From the NCBI GenBank assembly GCA_001464155.1, contig LNEN01000205.1, positions 1 through 36,170 of the forward strand: a DNA stretch of 36,170 bases, in the 5' to 3' direction. The notes under the pieces were generated by a model. That model was not told the DNA's origin, did not search any database, and saw only the letters and a list, made by a program, of their open reading frames with translations. Positions 8,132 to 15,135 of the stretch are shown piece by piece; position 1 is the stretch's first letter; every line of letters begins with the position of its first letter. The stretch comes from Cytophagales bacterium Ga0077538 (lineage in GTDB: Bacteria; Bacteroidota; Bacteroidia; Cytophagales; Cyclobacteriaceae). Made by a program: the position numbers and the translations under genes.

Positions 8132-8509
8132 ATTCAGTATTCACCTGCTTTCGGTTAGTATGAGTAAAAGGTGATTCATGATTCAACGTCTTCCGCCCAT
8201 CGTGAGTTACCGATCATTCGGTATGCGCTTTCTTTTCGTCAGCACGATCATCCTGTCAACCATCATTTGTCTCCTCATGCCCAATACGAGTAGTCGGTTA
8301 TTCAGTATGGACATAGGTTAATCTAATGTCACCGGGTGTTCGATCAATACTCTCATACTTTGGGTGGATACGTGTAATCTGCGCTTCATTCTTTGCATAC
8401 TTCCTGCCGGCACGATCGATTGATTATTCAATACGCCAATAGGTTCAGCCGATAGGAGCAATCGCTCATTCAGTGTTAGCATCCTTTTTACCGGGATGGC
8501 GTGCAAACG
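8132..8509. repeat. Degenerate tandem repeat, about 42-bp period
   Basis: The word ATTC(A/G)(G/A)TAT and relatives begins at 8132, 8174, 8216, 8300, 8427 and 8468; the spacings 42, 42, 84, 127 and 41 are near multiples of 42. Units at 8300 and 8427 share ATTCA..TA.G...ATAGGTT, and units near 8216 and 8388 share the block ending in CACGATC. Units are heavily diverged. No single conserved repeat with unique spacers exists, so it is not CRISPR. Confidence 0.45.
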
Positions 8510-8516
8510 CGTGCCA
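8497..8516. repeat. REP-like hairpin, second copy
   Basis: TGGCGTGC (8497-8504) pairs with GCGTGCCA (8509-8516), 8 bp including two wobbles, loop AAAC. Ends TGGC...GTGCCA match the hairpin at 8050-8074. Confidence 0.45.
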
Positions 8517-8776
8517 GTTTAGGGAATCTTCGGGTAGTAGGGTAGCGGAATGTTCCTCTGCCTTTAGCGAGTTATCGTGCCTTGTCACTCATCCTCACTA
8601 ATGGCATTTTGGCGAAAAGTAAAAACGAAGGGAGTCTCTATCAGTGAAAAAATGCATGCAAACGTGCCAACCCGTTTCGAGTTACATGTTTGTGAAAAAA
8701 TATAGTTTGTAAATAAGGAGAAGAAAACACAACTCAATACCCACAGACCCACGTTGTATAATCAAAATTAACATTT

Positions 8777-9487
8777 ATGAACCATGTTAAAAACGTAGAA
8801 AGCTACTCTAGGCTAGTAGACATCTGCACCGGGTATGGAGGTAAGTACAATCCTGGTCACCCAAACCTCCAGGTTGAATCATTGTTGAATGCGTTGAACG
8901 GAGCGAAGCAAGCACTAGAAGCTGTCAGGCTTGCCAAAACTCAGTTCGACCGAGAAGTGAACAGTCGCAAGCAGGCGTACACCAAGCTGCCTTCACTGGC
9001 CACAAGCATTTTGCGAACGCTCTCCGATTATGGGGCTTCGGCAGAAACGATGGATGACGCTCGTTACTTTGTACGCCAGATCCGAGGCTACAAGAACAAC
9101 GACCGTGCTCCACTGCCAAGTTCTACCGGTGAAGTAGCAAAGGCGAGAAGGTCTCTGTTGCAGCAATCGTACGCTTCGCGTGCAGATCACTTCAGCAAAT
9201 TAGTCTTGGCTGTGCAAGCAGAACCCTTGTACAAAGCCAAAGAAGTAATGTTGACTAAAGCTGGACTTATTCGAAAAGTGGAGGAACTCGCGAGCCTCAA
9301 CTCAAAAGTAAGTGTAGCGAAAGTGGCTTGGACAAATGCTAGAGTGGAGCGAGATCGAATCTTGTATCAGGAACAAAGCTCTTTGTTGGCACTACAGCGT
9401 GGAGCGAAGAACTATGCATACGCTGTTTTCGGCCCCACAAGCACGGAGTATTTGCAACTCAGGGCACTTAAGTTCACGTTAATCTAA
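8777..9487 (+). CDS. Hypothetical helical protein
   Basis: 236-aa protein without signal peptide or membrane span, almost all predicted helix with heptad-like spacing (LLNALNGAKQALEAVRLAKTQFDREV; KVEELASLNSKVSVAKVAWTNARVERDRILY). The C-terminus NYAYAVFGPTSTEYLQLRALKF is the most distinctive part and resembles the C-terminal signature of a family of uncharacterised Bacteroidota proteins; I cannot name it. It is rich in Lys, Arg and Ala, and probably cytoplasmic and oligomeric. It is a single-gene unit: a long repeat region precedes it and a terminator follows 24 bp after the stop. The ATG at 8777 is chosen because no upstream in-frame start fits. Confidence 0.75.
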   Translation: MNHVKNVESYSRLVDICTGYGGKYNPGHPNLQVESLLNALNGAKQALEAVRLAKTQFDREVNSRKQAYTKLPSLATSILRTLSDYGASAETMDDARYFVRQIRGYKNNDRAPLPSSTGEVAKARRSLLQQSYASRADHFSKLVLAVQAEPLYKAKEVMLTKAGLIRKVEELASLNSKVSVAKVAWTNARVERDRILYQEQSSLLALQRGAKNYAYAVFGPTSTEYLQLRALKFTLI

Positions 9488-9511
9488 CAACCATGATGGA
9501 AACCAAAGAAT

Positions 9512-9552
9512 GAAACCTCTGTTGGCAATGCTGGCAGGGGTTTCTGGTTTTT
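9512..9552 (+). terminator. Rho-independent terminator
   Basis: GAAACCTCTG (9512-9521) pairs with CAGGGGTTTC (9535-9544), 10 bp with one wobble, followed by TGGTTTTT. It ends the transcript of the 8777 gene. Confidence 0.8.
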
Positions 9553-9604
9553 AAGGAGTTGGTGGTGAAGGTCTTTAATAGCAATTGGAATCAGCCAATA
9601 ACCA

Positions 9605-9712
9605 ATGAGCACATCATCACATCAAGAAGGGGATTTCTCCGGTTGTCTTCCTGGCGTCAGGCAACCTGCGAAATGACGGTATAAGGAATCAGGAAATCAG
9701 CACATCAGAATT
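9605..9712 (-). repeat. Composite dispersed repeat, copy C
   Basis: Read on the minus strand: GATGTGCTGATTT at 9712-9690, then CGTCATTTCGCAG and GGAGAAATCCCC (9679-9622), then GATGTGATGATGTGC. The central part is about 80 percent identical by eye to 15623-15687 over 50 bp. The same order of the two words occurs at 15578-15687, so the two are probably one composite repeat. Confidence 0.55.
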
Positions 9713-9735
9713 CAGCGACCGTTCGGGTTGTAATG

Positions 9736-9822
9736 CGGAGAGGGCGGGATTCGAACCCGCGATACCCTTTCAGGTATACACACTTTCCAGGCGTGCTCCT
9801 TCAACCACTCGGACACCTCTCC
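9736..9822 (-). tRNA. tRNA-Ser (anticodon GGA)
   Basis: Acceptor GGAGAGG (9822-9816) pairs with CCTCTCC (9743-9737), discriminator G at 9736. Anticodon arm CACGC-CTGGAAA-GTGTG gives anticodon GGA, reading UCC/UCU serine codons. A long variable arm (about 9755-9776) and the T-arm GCGGG-TTCGAAT-CCCGC complete a class II tRNA. CCA is not encoded. Confidence 0.95.
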
Positions 9823-10019
9823 AAAAAAAGTCTGCAAAACAATCAATAAAAAGACCGTAAAGCAAGCCCTCTTCAGAATTGTACCTATATTAATTAGTAA
9901 ATTAGAGATTGAGGCTTTGTGACTTTCTGTTTCTTCTGGTATTAGGGCTATGGTTTATGGTAAATGTTACCTTTTACAGAAAAAAATGTTGAAAAGTGTT
10001 TACAAATCAACAAAACCTT

Positions 10020-10027
10020 TAATTTTG
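10020..10027 (+). promoter_or_regulatory. -7 promoter element for the exbB operon
   Basis: TAATTTTG fits the Bacteroidota -7 consensus TAnnTTTG exactly. A -33 TTTG at the right distance is absent (TGTT instead). It lies 42 bp before the ATG at 10070 and inside the longer reading frame, which favours the shorter ExbB start. Confidence 0.55.
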
Positions 10028-10069
10028 GCACTTTCAAAAACGCTAAAAGCATTACTTAAACCTTTAACT

Positions 10070-10873
10070 ATGAAAAAACAACTTGCGATTTTCGCTTTGG
10101 TGGGGGTTCTCCTCTCCACTTCCCTTTTCGCACAGGATTCGACACAAGCGGCCTCAACCGACTCAACACAAGCAACAGCTGTTGCAGCTGCTCCTGAAAC
10201 TGCCACTGCTGAGGTAGCCGTTGAAGAGGAAGAAGCTTCTTTCCATCAAGTTTTGAAGGATAACTTCATCGCTGGAGGTGTCGAATACATGTGGCCTATT
10301 CTTATTTGTATGATTTTGGGATTGGCAGTTGCCATCGAAAGAATTATTACGCTGAATTTAGCAACCACAAACACCAAGAAATTATTAGAAAGCATTGAAG
10401 GGGCTCTTGGTAAAGGTGGTGTAGATGCTGCCCTTCAGATTACAAAAAATACAAGAGGCCCTGTGGCTTCAATCTTTACACAAGGCTTAATGCGTTACCA
10501 CGAAGGTATCGACATGGTTGAGAAATCAATCGTATCGTACGGTGGTGTGGAAATGGGCCGTTTGGAGAAAGGTTTGATCTGGATCTCCTTGTTCATTGCC
10601 CTTGGCCCCATGTTAGGTTTCTTTGGTACAGTAATCGGGATGGTGCAAGCCTTCTCTGATATCGAAGCAGCTGGTGATATCTCCCCTAACATTGTTGCGG
10701 GTGGTATGAAAGTGGCCTTGATCACAACAGTAGGGGGTCTTGTAGTAGGTATGGTGCTTCAGATTCTATATAACTACTTAGTATCTAAAATTGACTCTAT
10801 ATCTAACAATATGGAAGATGCTTCTATCTCTTTGGTAGACATTTTGGTTAAGCACAAGTTACTTAACAAGTAA
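10070..10873 (+). CDS. exbB: ExbB/TolQ/MotA-type proton channel protein
   Basis: Inner-membrane stator subunit that couples proton flow to work on an outer-membrane system. The frame opens at 9950, but the ATG at 10070 gives a signal-like start (MKKQLAIFALVGVLLSTSLFAQ), and a promoter element lies at 10020, so 267 aa is preferred. After the signal peptide comes an Ala/Thr/Glu-rich linker of about 45 residues, then three membrane spans: YMWPILICMILGLAVAIERII; GLIWISLFIALGPMLGFFGTVIGMVQAF; VALITTVGGLVVGMVLQILYNYLV. The family signature GPMLGFFGTVIGM is intact. A cleavable signal plus acidic linker is longer than in classic E. coli ExbB but known in relatives. First gene of a four-gene operon (12 bp to the next). 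Confidence 0.92.
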   Translation: MKKQLAIFALVGVLLSTSLFAQDSTQAASTDSTQATAVAAAPETATAEVAVEEEEASFHQVLKDNFIAGGVEYMWPILICMILGLAVAIERIITLNLATTNTKKLLESIEGALGKGGVDAALQITKNTRGPVASIFTQGLMRYHEGIDMVEKSIVSYGGVEMGRLEKGLIWISLFIALGPMLGFFGTVIGMVQAFSDIEAAGDISPNIVAGGMKVALITTVGGLVVGMVLQILYNYLVSKIDSISNNMEDASISLVDILVKHKLLNK

Positions 10874-10884
10874 ACCGTAAGAAC

Positions 10885-11220
10885 ATGTTAGAAAATGATG
10901 GTTTAATTAACGCAGGCATGTGGATTTTCTACATCCTGTTGTTTGCAAGCATTGGAGCGGCCGTTATTATGCCCCTCATGCATGCAGTGAAAACACCAGG
11001 TACTTTCAAAAAGTCACTGGTGGGTATTGGGTCTCTCGTAGTTTTGTTTGGTTTATCGTACGCACTTTCGGGTTCGGATGTAACAGCGATCAACGCAGCC
11101 AAAGGAATCACGCCTGAATCCTCGAAGATGATTGGTGCAGGATTGACAATGTTCTACTTTGCCTTATTCGGCTCTATCATTGGAATTATCTATTCAGAAA
11201 TTTCTAAAGCCATAAAATAA
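10885..11220 (+). CDS. Small membrane protein inside the exbB-exbD operon
   Basis: 111-aa protein with three likely membrane spans (MWIFYILLFASIGAAVIMPLM; SLVGIGSLVVLFGLSYALSG; KMIGAGLTMFYFALFGSIIGIIY). It has no recognised enzymatic motif. It lies 11 bp after exbB, and its stop overlaps the start of the next gene by one base (TAATG at 11218-11222), so its translation is probably coupled to the ExbD protein. This tight placement suggests that it is a structural or assembly partner of the proton channel. The polar loop ALSGSDVTAINAAKGITPESSK between spans 2 and 3 should face the periplasm or cytoplasm; which one is not determined. Function otherwise unknown. Confidence 0.85.
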   Translation: MLENDGLINAGMWIFYILLFASIGAAVIMPLMHAVKTPGTFKKSLVGIGSLVVLFGLSYALSGSDVTAINAAKGITPESSKMIGAGLTMFYFALFGSIIGIIYSEISKAIK

Positions 11221-11777
11221 TGCCAAGACCTGTTCCAGAAATACCGAACGCATCGATGGCCGACATCGCCTTCTTGTTGCTTACCTTCTTTCTGGTAACA
11301 ACAACGGTGGCGAACGATAAAGGGTTGACCATTTTGCTTCCTCCACCTCCGGAAGCTTTGCCTCCGGATATGGATGTTAAAATTCAGGAAAGAAATCTGT
11401 TCAAAATCCAGATTAACTCTTTCGATGCCTTACTGGTAGAGGGCGAGCCTTATACCGGTAGCATGCGCGAGTTAACGGATAAGATTAAGGCCTTCGTTCA
11501 AAACAACGGAATGGATCCTGAATCTTCTGATACTCCTGAAAAGGCTATTGTATCCTATAAGACGGACCGCGGTACCAGCCACAAGAAATTTGTGGAAGTA
11601 CTGGATGCTGCCCAGCGTGCCTACTACGAAATCTATGCTGCCAACATTGGCGTTACGGTAGATAAGTGGAGAGACATTGCCTCAGATCCTGAGCGTAAGG
11701 CAGAATACAATAAGTCAAGAGAGGGATACCCTATGAACTTATCCATTGCTGAACCCACTAAAGTAGGAGGACAATAA
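11220..11777 (+). CDS. exbD: ExbD/TolR-family biopolymer transport protein, first copy
   Basis: 185-aa single-span protein. The short cytoplasmic start MPRPVPEIPNAS is followed by a membrane helix (MADIAFLLLTFFLVTTTVAN) holding the essential Asp15 used for proton transfer. Then comes a periplasmic domain with the usual proline-rich stretch (LLPPPPEALPPD). The periplasmic domain includes an extra segment of about 40 residues (ESSDTPEKAIVSYKTDRGTSHKKF), which makes the protein longer than a typical 140-aa ExbD. It overlaps the upstream gene by one base and is followed after one base by a second exbD, so stoichiometry is probably set by coupling. It should form the plug/peptidoglycan-binding dimer inside an ExbB pentamer. 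Confidence 0.92.
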   Translation: MPRPVPEIPNASMADIAFLLLTFFLVTTTVANDKGLTILLPPPPEALPPDMDVKIQERNLFKIQINSFDALLVEGEPYTGSMRELTDKIKAFVQNNGMDPESSDTPEKAIVSYKTDRGTSHKKFVEVLDAAQRAYYEIYAANIGVTVDKWRDIASDPERKAEYNKSREGYPMNLSIAEPTKVGGQ

Positions 11778-11778
11778 T

Positions 11779-12240
11779 ATGTCAAAGTTTAAGAAAAAAG
11801 CGAACGTAAAGCAGGAGATTCCAACTTCCTCGATGCCCGATGTCGTGTTCATGTTGTTGTTCTTTTTCATGGTAACAACTCAGATGCGCGATACCAGCAT
11901 TAACGTGAAGCAAAAAATGCCTCAGGCTACTCAGTTGCGTAAGTTGATGCGCAAGTCACTGGTAACCTACTTGTACATTGGTGAACCTAACAAAACAGAA
12001 CAGTTTGGTAAGGAACCTAAGATTCAGGTAAACGATGTGTTCATCGAACCCAAGGATATCATCCAGTGGGTGAATACAGAGAAGGCTAAACTGAATGAAT
12101 TCGAGCGCGATCAAATCACGATCTCTATGAAAATAGACAGTGATTCGAAGCGCGGAATTATTGCCGATGTAGAGACAGAATTGAGAAGAGCGAATGCTCG
12201 TATCATTAACTACTCTGCTAACAGCAAGAAAGAAATATAA
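11779..12240 (+). CDS. exbD: ExbD/TolR-family biopolymer transport protein, second copy
   Basis: 153-aa paralogue of the preceding gene. A basic cytoplasmic tail (MSKFKKKANVKQEIPTSS) precedes the membrane helix MPDVVFMLLFFFMVTTQMRD with the conserved Asp21. The periplasmic domain (INVKQKMPQATQLRKL..., then VEPKD-type strands, ending NARIINYSANSKKEI) is of normal size. Paired exbD genes with different periplasmic lengths are common in Bacteroidota and suggest a heterodimer. It ends the operon: an intrinsic terminator begins 21 bp after its stop. No tonB gene adjoins it, so the partner is encoded elsewhere. Confidence 0.92.
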   Translation: MSKFKKKANVKQEIPTSSMPDVVFMLLFFFMVTTQMRDTSINVKQKMPQATQLRKLMRKSLVTYLYIGEPNKTEQFGKEPKIQVNDVFIEPKDIIQWVNTEKAKLNEFERDQITISMKIDSDSKRGIIADVETELRRANARIINYSANSKKEI

Positions 12241-12260
12241 GCGTTGTTTTTTTAAAGGTT

Positions 12261-12293
12261 AAAGCCCCTCCGAGAAATTGGTGGGGCTTTTTT
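12261..12293 (+). terminator. Rho-independent terminator of the exbB operon
   Basis: AAAGCCCC (12261-12268) / GGGGCTTT (12283-12290) stem with inner CC/GG pairs, then TTTTTT through 12293. Confidence 0.85.
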
Positions 12294-12366
12294 ATGGCCG
12301 CTCCTCTATGGCCTCTAGGCTGCTATGTGGTTAGGAATTGAGTAAATTCTCAGCTTTCCGGGTTAG

Positions 12367-12410
12367 TTCATCAACACATCTTCAAATCTACACATCAGCA
12401 CATCAGGAAA
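12367..12410. repeat. Dispersed GATGTGCTGATTT-type repeat, copy 3
   Basis: CATCAACACATCTTCAAAT and CACATCAGCACATCAGG match, in the same orientation, the repeat at 6009-6072. It sits between the exbB terminator and the transporter gene. Confidence 0.5.
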
Positions 12411-12448
12411 GTTCTTCTATCTTCGCAAGGCCATTTTAGTAAATACCT

Positions 12449-13753
12449 ATGCATCAATTGAATAATACGAGAGTCGTTCGTTCCTGGTACATGTATGACT
12501 GGGCCAATTCCGTTTACTCGCTGGTTATCACCTCTGCTATTTTTCCGGTGTACTATAAAGCAGTAGCGGTTAACAATGGCAGCGACCTGGTGAACTTTCT
12601 GGGCATTACGATGCAAAACTCGGTGCTCTATTCCTATGCACTTTCTTTTTCTTTTTTGTTAGTAGCAGCCATGTTGCCTCTGTTGTCGGGTATGGCTGAT
12701 TATACGGGTAAGAAGAAAAGCTATATGAAGTTTTTCGTGTGGTTGGGAAGTCTCTCGTGCATGGGACTTTATTTCTTTGATAGTGTAGATACACTCGAAT
12801 GGGGAATCTTCTGCTCCATTATGGCGAGCATTGGCTATTCAGGCAGCTTGGTTTTTTACGATGCCTTTCTACCGGAGATTGTTTCCGAAGATCGCTACGA
12901 TGCGACCAGTGCTCGCGGTTACTCCATGGGCTACTACGGCAGTGTGATTATGATGGTTGCCTGTTTAGTAATGATCATGAACTATGAAGCCTTTGGTTTT
13001 TCTGGAGAAGGAGCGGCTACTCGCTTCTCCTTTTTACTCGTAGGTCTGTGGTGGATTGGTTTTTCTTTTATTCCGTTTCGCATTTTACCGGAAACACTGC
13101 GTGTACAAGACTCCTCTTTTAAGAATACCTGGCACAAAGGCTATCAGGAAGTAGTGAAAGTGTGGAGAAGTTTGGAGCACCTACCTGATTTGAAGCGCTA
13201 TTTATTGGCTTTCTTCTTCTACAATTCGGGTGTTCAAACCGTCATGTACCTGGCAGCTCTTTTCGGTACGGATGTACTGAAGTTGGAGAGCAGTAAACTC
13301 ATCATGACCATCTTACTGATTCAGTTAGTGGCTTCAGTAGGTGCTGGTTTATTCGCCAGACTTTCAGCCCAGCGTGGTAATCGCTTTTCGTTGATGGTGA
13401 TGATTGCCATTTGGATTGGCGTGTGTGTGGCCGCTTACTTAACCACTACCGAGTACCAGTTTTATGGATTAGCTGTAGTCGTAGGGATGATCATGGGGGG
13501 CATACAAGCGCTATCGAGAGCAACCTACTCAAAGTTGATTCCAGAAAACACAGTGGACAATACTTCGTACTTCAGTTTCTACGATGTTACCTATAACCTC
13601 TCCATTGTAGTGGGTACTTTCTCTTTTGGATTCATTAATCAGATCACAGGCGACATGCGCAACAGTGCGTTGGGCCTTGCGGTGTTCTTTGTCTTGGGTA
13701 TGATTGTGTTGATGACCATTAAAGCGAAGGATATTACAAAAGCTGCGAAGTAA
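12449..13753 (+). CDS. UMF1-type MFS transporter (Atg22-like)
   Basis: 434-aa inner-membrane transporter with about 12 spans. YDWANSVYSLVITSAIFPVYY at 16-36 is the hallmark of the UMF1 / vacuole-effluxer Atg22-like branch of the major facilitator superfamily. Loop 2-3 shows PLLSGMADYTGKKKSYMKFF, the MFS motif-A equivalent. The second half includes GGIQALSRATYSKLIPEN, also typical of UMF1. The substrate is unknown; Atg22 exports amino acids from yeast vacuoles, so amino acids are a guess only. Stands alone, preceded by a repeat (12367-12410) and followed by about 590 bp without genes. TATCTTCG just upstream (near 12418) is a one-mismatch -7 element. Confidence 0.9.
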   Translation: MHQLNNTRVVRSWYMYDWANSVYSLVITSAIFPVYYKAVAVNNGSDLVNFLGITMQNSVLYSYALSFSFLLVAAMLPLLSGMADYTGKKKSYMKFFVWLGSLSCMGLYFFDSVDTLEWGIFCSIMASIGYSGSLVFYDAFLPEIVSEDRYDATSARGYSMGYYGSVIMMVACLVMIMNYEAFGFSGEGAATRFSFLLVGLWWIGFSFIPFRILPETLRVQDSSFKNTWHKGYQEVVKVWRSLEHLPDLKRYLLAFFFYNSGVQTVMYLAALFGTDVLKLESSKLIMTILLIQLVASVGAGLFARLSAQRGNRFSLMVMIAIWIGVCVAAYLTTTEYQFYGLAVVVGMIMGGIQALSRATYSKLIPENTVDNTSYFSFYDVTYNLSIVVGTFSFGFINQITGDMRNSALGLAVFFVLGMIVLMTIKAKDITKAAK

Positions 13754-13888
13754 GCTTCGATGTCGGTTGGTCATAATCGTCAAGCTAAGTTTGTATACCC
13801 GGTCATGGATCGATTATGATGTTTTGTTTTCTAAAGAATGCAGCCTTTACATTTTCAAATTTCGTTGTTGCTCGGGCCGCTAGGCCTC

Positions 13889-14000
13889 GTCCGCTCGCTC
13901 AACGCTGAATTCTATCCCTGCTTGCGCTAAAGCTTCAGCGAAGGCAAGCGCTCCATTCTCCACCAGGTCAAAGATAGAATTAGGCGTCTCGCAAGCGGAC
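13889..14000. repeat. Imperfect inverted repeat, MITE-like
   Basis: The outer 28 bases at 13889-13916 (GTCCGCT...AATTCTATC) match the reverse complement of 13973-14000 (GATAGAATT...AGCGGAC) at 22 of 28 positions. Between them is a second hairpin GCTTGC (13920-13925) / GCAAGC (13944-13949). It has the shape of a small non-coding mobile element, but no flanking target duplication is evident. Confidence 0.5.
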
Positions 14001-14069
14001 TGGTAGAAATACATTCAGTAAGATTGATTGTAAACTAAGCTTATCATGTTATTAGTATGAGCGCAGGCC

Positions 14070-14159
14070 AGAGCCAATTGCGGGGGCGTGATGGGATGGG
14101 CGAGGAAGCATAATTGGCTCTTGATTTTTTGGTTCCTTTTGTATCAAGACAAAAGGAAC
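14070..14159. repeat. Paired-hairpin intergenic element
   Basis: Two perfect inverted repeats in a row: AGAGCCAATT (14070-14079) / AATTGGCTCT (14112-14121), and GTTCCTTTTGT (14132-14142) / ACAAAAGGAAC (14149-14159) with a 6-nt loop. A TGATTTTTT run lies between them. No gene ends nearby, so a dispersed element is more likely than a terminator. Confidence 0.5.
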
Positions 14160-14283
14160 AGTAAAAAAGAACAAGCCTAAATAGGTAAACTATTACAAAG
14201 AGAACTGGATCAGAACATAATGCTTCAGGATAGTCAAGTTATGAATATCCTTCGTAATAAGTAGGGACGAAATGAACCTTGCT

Positions 14284-14306
14284 CTTCCGAATTTGCAATT
14301 CGGAAG
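14284..14306. repeat. Perfect hairpin with TGC loop
   Basis: CTTCCGAATT (14284-14293), loop TGC, AATTCGGAAG (14297-14306). The apex TTTGCAA is shared with the hairpin at 8050-8074. It lies 37 bp beyond the stop of the AMP nucleosidase gene; no T-run follows on the minus strand. Confidence 0.5.
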
Positions 14307-14342
14307 CTGTCTAGCAACTTCTCTTTCCTATGTAAATGATCC

Positions 14343-15113
14343 TTAGTACCTAAGATGCTTCACCGTCATTCCATTGTTGATGAGCTGTTTCAGCGAATCA
14401 ATTCCAATCTTCAAGTGTAAGTCAACATAACTCTTCGTTACTACTTTATCACTCGCTTCCGTCTTTACACCATCGGGTGTCATAGGCGAATCAGAGACTA
14501 AGAGCAAGGCACCGGTAGGAATCTTATTATAGAAAGCGGTTGTGAAAATAGTAGCCGTCTCCATGTCAATAGCTTGTGCACGTATTTTGCGCAAGTAGGC
14601 TTTAAAGTCTTCATCCCACTCCCATACCCTGCGGTTAGTGGTATAGCAGGTGCCTGTCCAATAGTCCTGGTTATTATCACGGATGGTAGTAGAGATCGCT
14701 TTCTGCAAAGCAAAGGAAGGTAACGAAGGTACCTCGGGTGGAAAGTAATCGTTAGAGGTTCCTTCTCCGCGGATGGCCGCAATGGGTAGAATCATATCAC
14801 CAATTTCATTCTTGGCTTTTAAGCCACCGCACTTACCTAAGAACACACAGGCTTTGGGTTTAATGGCCGAGAGACAATCCATGATGGTGGCCGCATTTGG
14901 ACTGCCCATACCAAAGTTGATAATGGTGATGCCTTGGGCTGTAGCACACCGCATGGCTTTATCCTGTCCTACAATTGGAACGTTGTTCCACTCGGCAAAC
15001 ATCTTTACATAATTATCGAAGTTGGTGAGAAGAATGTATTCTCCGAACTGATCCAGGGGCAGGCCTGTGTAGCGTGGCAACCAGTTGTTAACGATATCTG
15101 CTTTTGTTTTCAT
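14343..15113 (-). CDS. amn: AMP nucleosidase, short form
   Basis: 256-aa cytoplasmic enzyme of the PNP/UDP phosphorylase superfamily, predicted to hydrolyse AMP to adenine and ribose 5-phosphate in purine salvage. Seen: NFGMGSPNAATIMDCL (66-81), the phosphate/ribose site; GKCGGLKAKNEIGDM (93-107); the base-site loop AIDMETATIFTTAF (181-194); and SDSPMTPDGVKT (207-218), which holds the catalytic Asp208. It lacks the N-terminal regulatory domain of the 480-aa E. coli Amn, as is usual for Bacteroidota versions. It is transcribed divergently from the 15136 gene, with only 22 bp between starts, so the promoters must overlap the opposing coding region. The exact substrate (AMP versus another nucleotide or nucleoside) is inferred from family resemblance. 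Confidence 0.88.
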   Translation of the reverse strand: MKTKADIVNNWLPRYTGLPLDQFGEYILLTNFDNYVKMFAEWNNVPIVGQDKAMRCATAQGITIINFGMGSPNAATIMDCLSAIKPKACVFLGKCGGLKAKNEIGDMILPIAAIRGEGTSNDYFPPEVPSLPSFALQKAISTTIRDNNQDYWTGTCYTTNRRVWEWDEDFKAYLRKIRAQAIDMETATIFTTAFYNKIPTGALLLVSDSPMTPDGVKTEASDKVVTKSYVDLHLKIGIDSLKQLINNGMTVKHLRY

Positions 15114-15135
15114 AGTTTTCTTTCTTCATTTACAC

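Larger units (their letters stand above)
7826..8776. other. Long gene-free region with tandem and hairpin repeats
   Basis: About 950 bp with no credible gene on either strand; short frames have no family-like residues. 7826-8035 shows nothing specific. 8039-8082 is a strong hairpin, 8132-8509 a degenerate tandem repeat with about 42-bp period, and 8497-8516 a second hairpin. A weaker related word (ATGCATGCAAACGTGCCA) occurs at 8651. 8690-8776 is the leader of the 8777 gene. Confidence 0.7.
13754..14342. other. Gene-free region with three palindromic elements
   Basis: About 590 bp without a credible gene. It holds a 112-bp imperfect inverted repeat (13889-14000), a paired-hairpin element (14070-14159) and a perfect hairpin (14284-14306). 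The remaining parts (13754-13888, 14160-14283) show nothing recognisable. Confidence 0.7.

Noticed and set aside
8132-8509. CRISPR array
   Set aside because: Units are all diverged, with no constant repeat and no unique spacers; no cas genes nearby.
9950-10069. 41-residue N-terminal extension of ExbB
   Set aside because: A -7 promoter element lies inside it at 10020, and a normal signal peptide starts at 10070.
15085-15135. Upstream extension of the HsdR-N-like protein (hydrophobic start, signal-like)
   Set aside because: It would overlap the amn start; the family N-terminus begins at ATG 15136.
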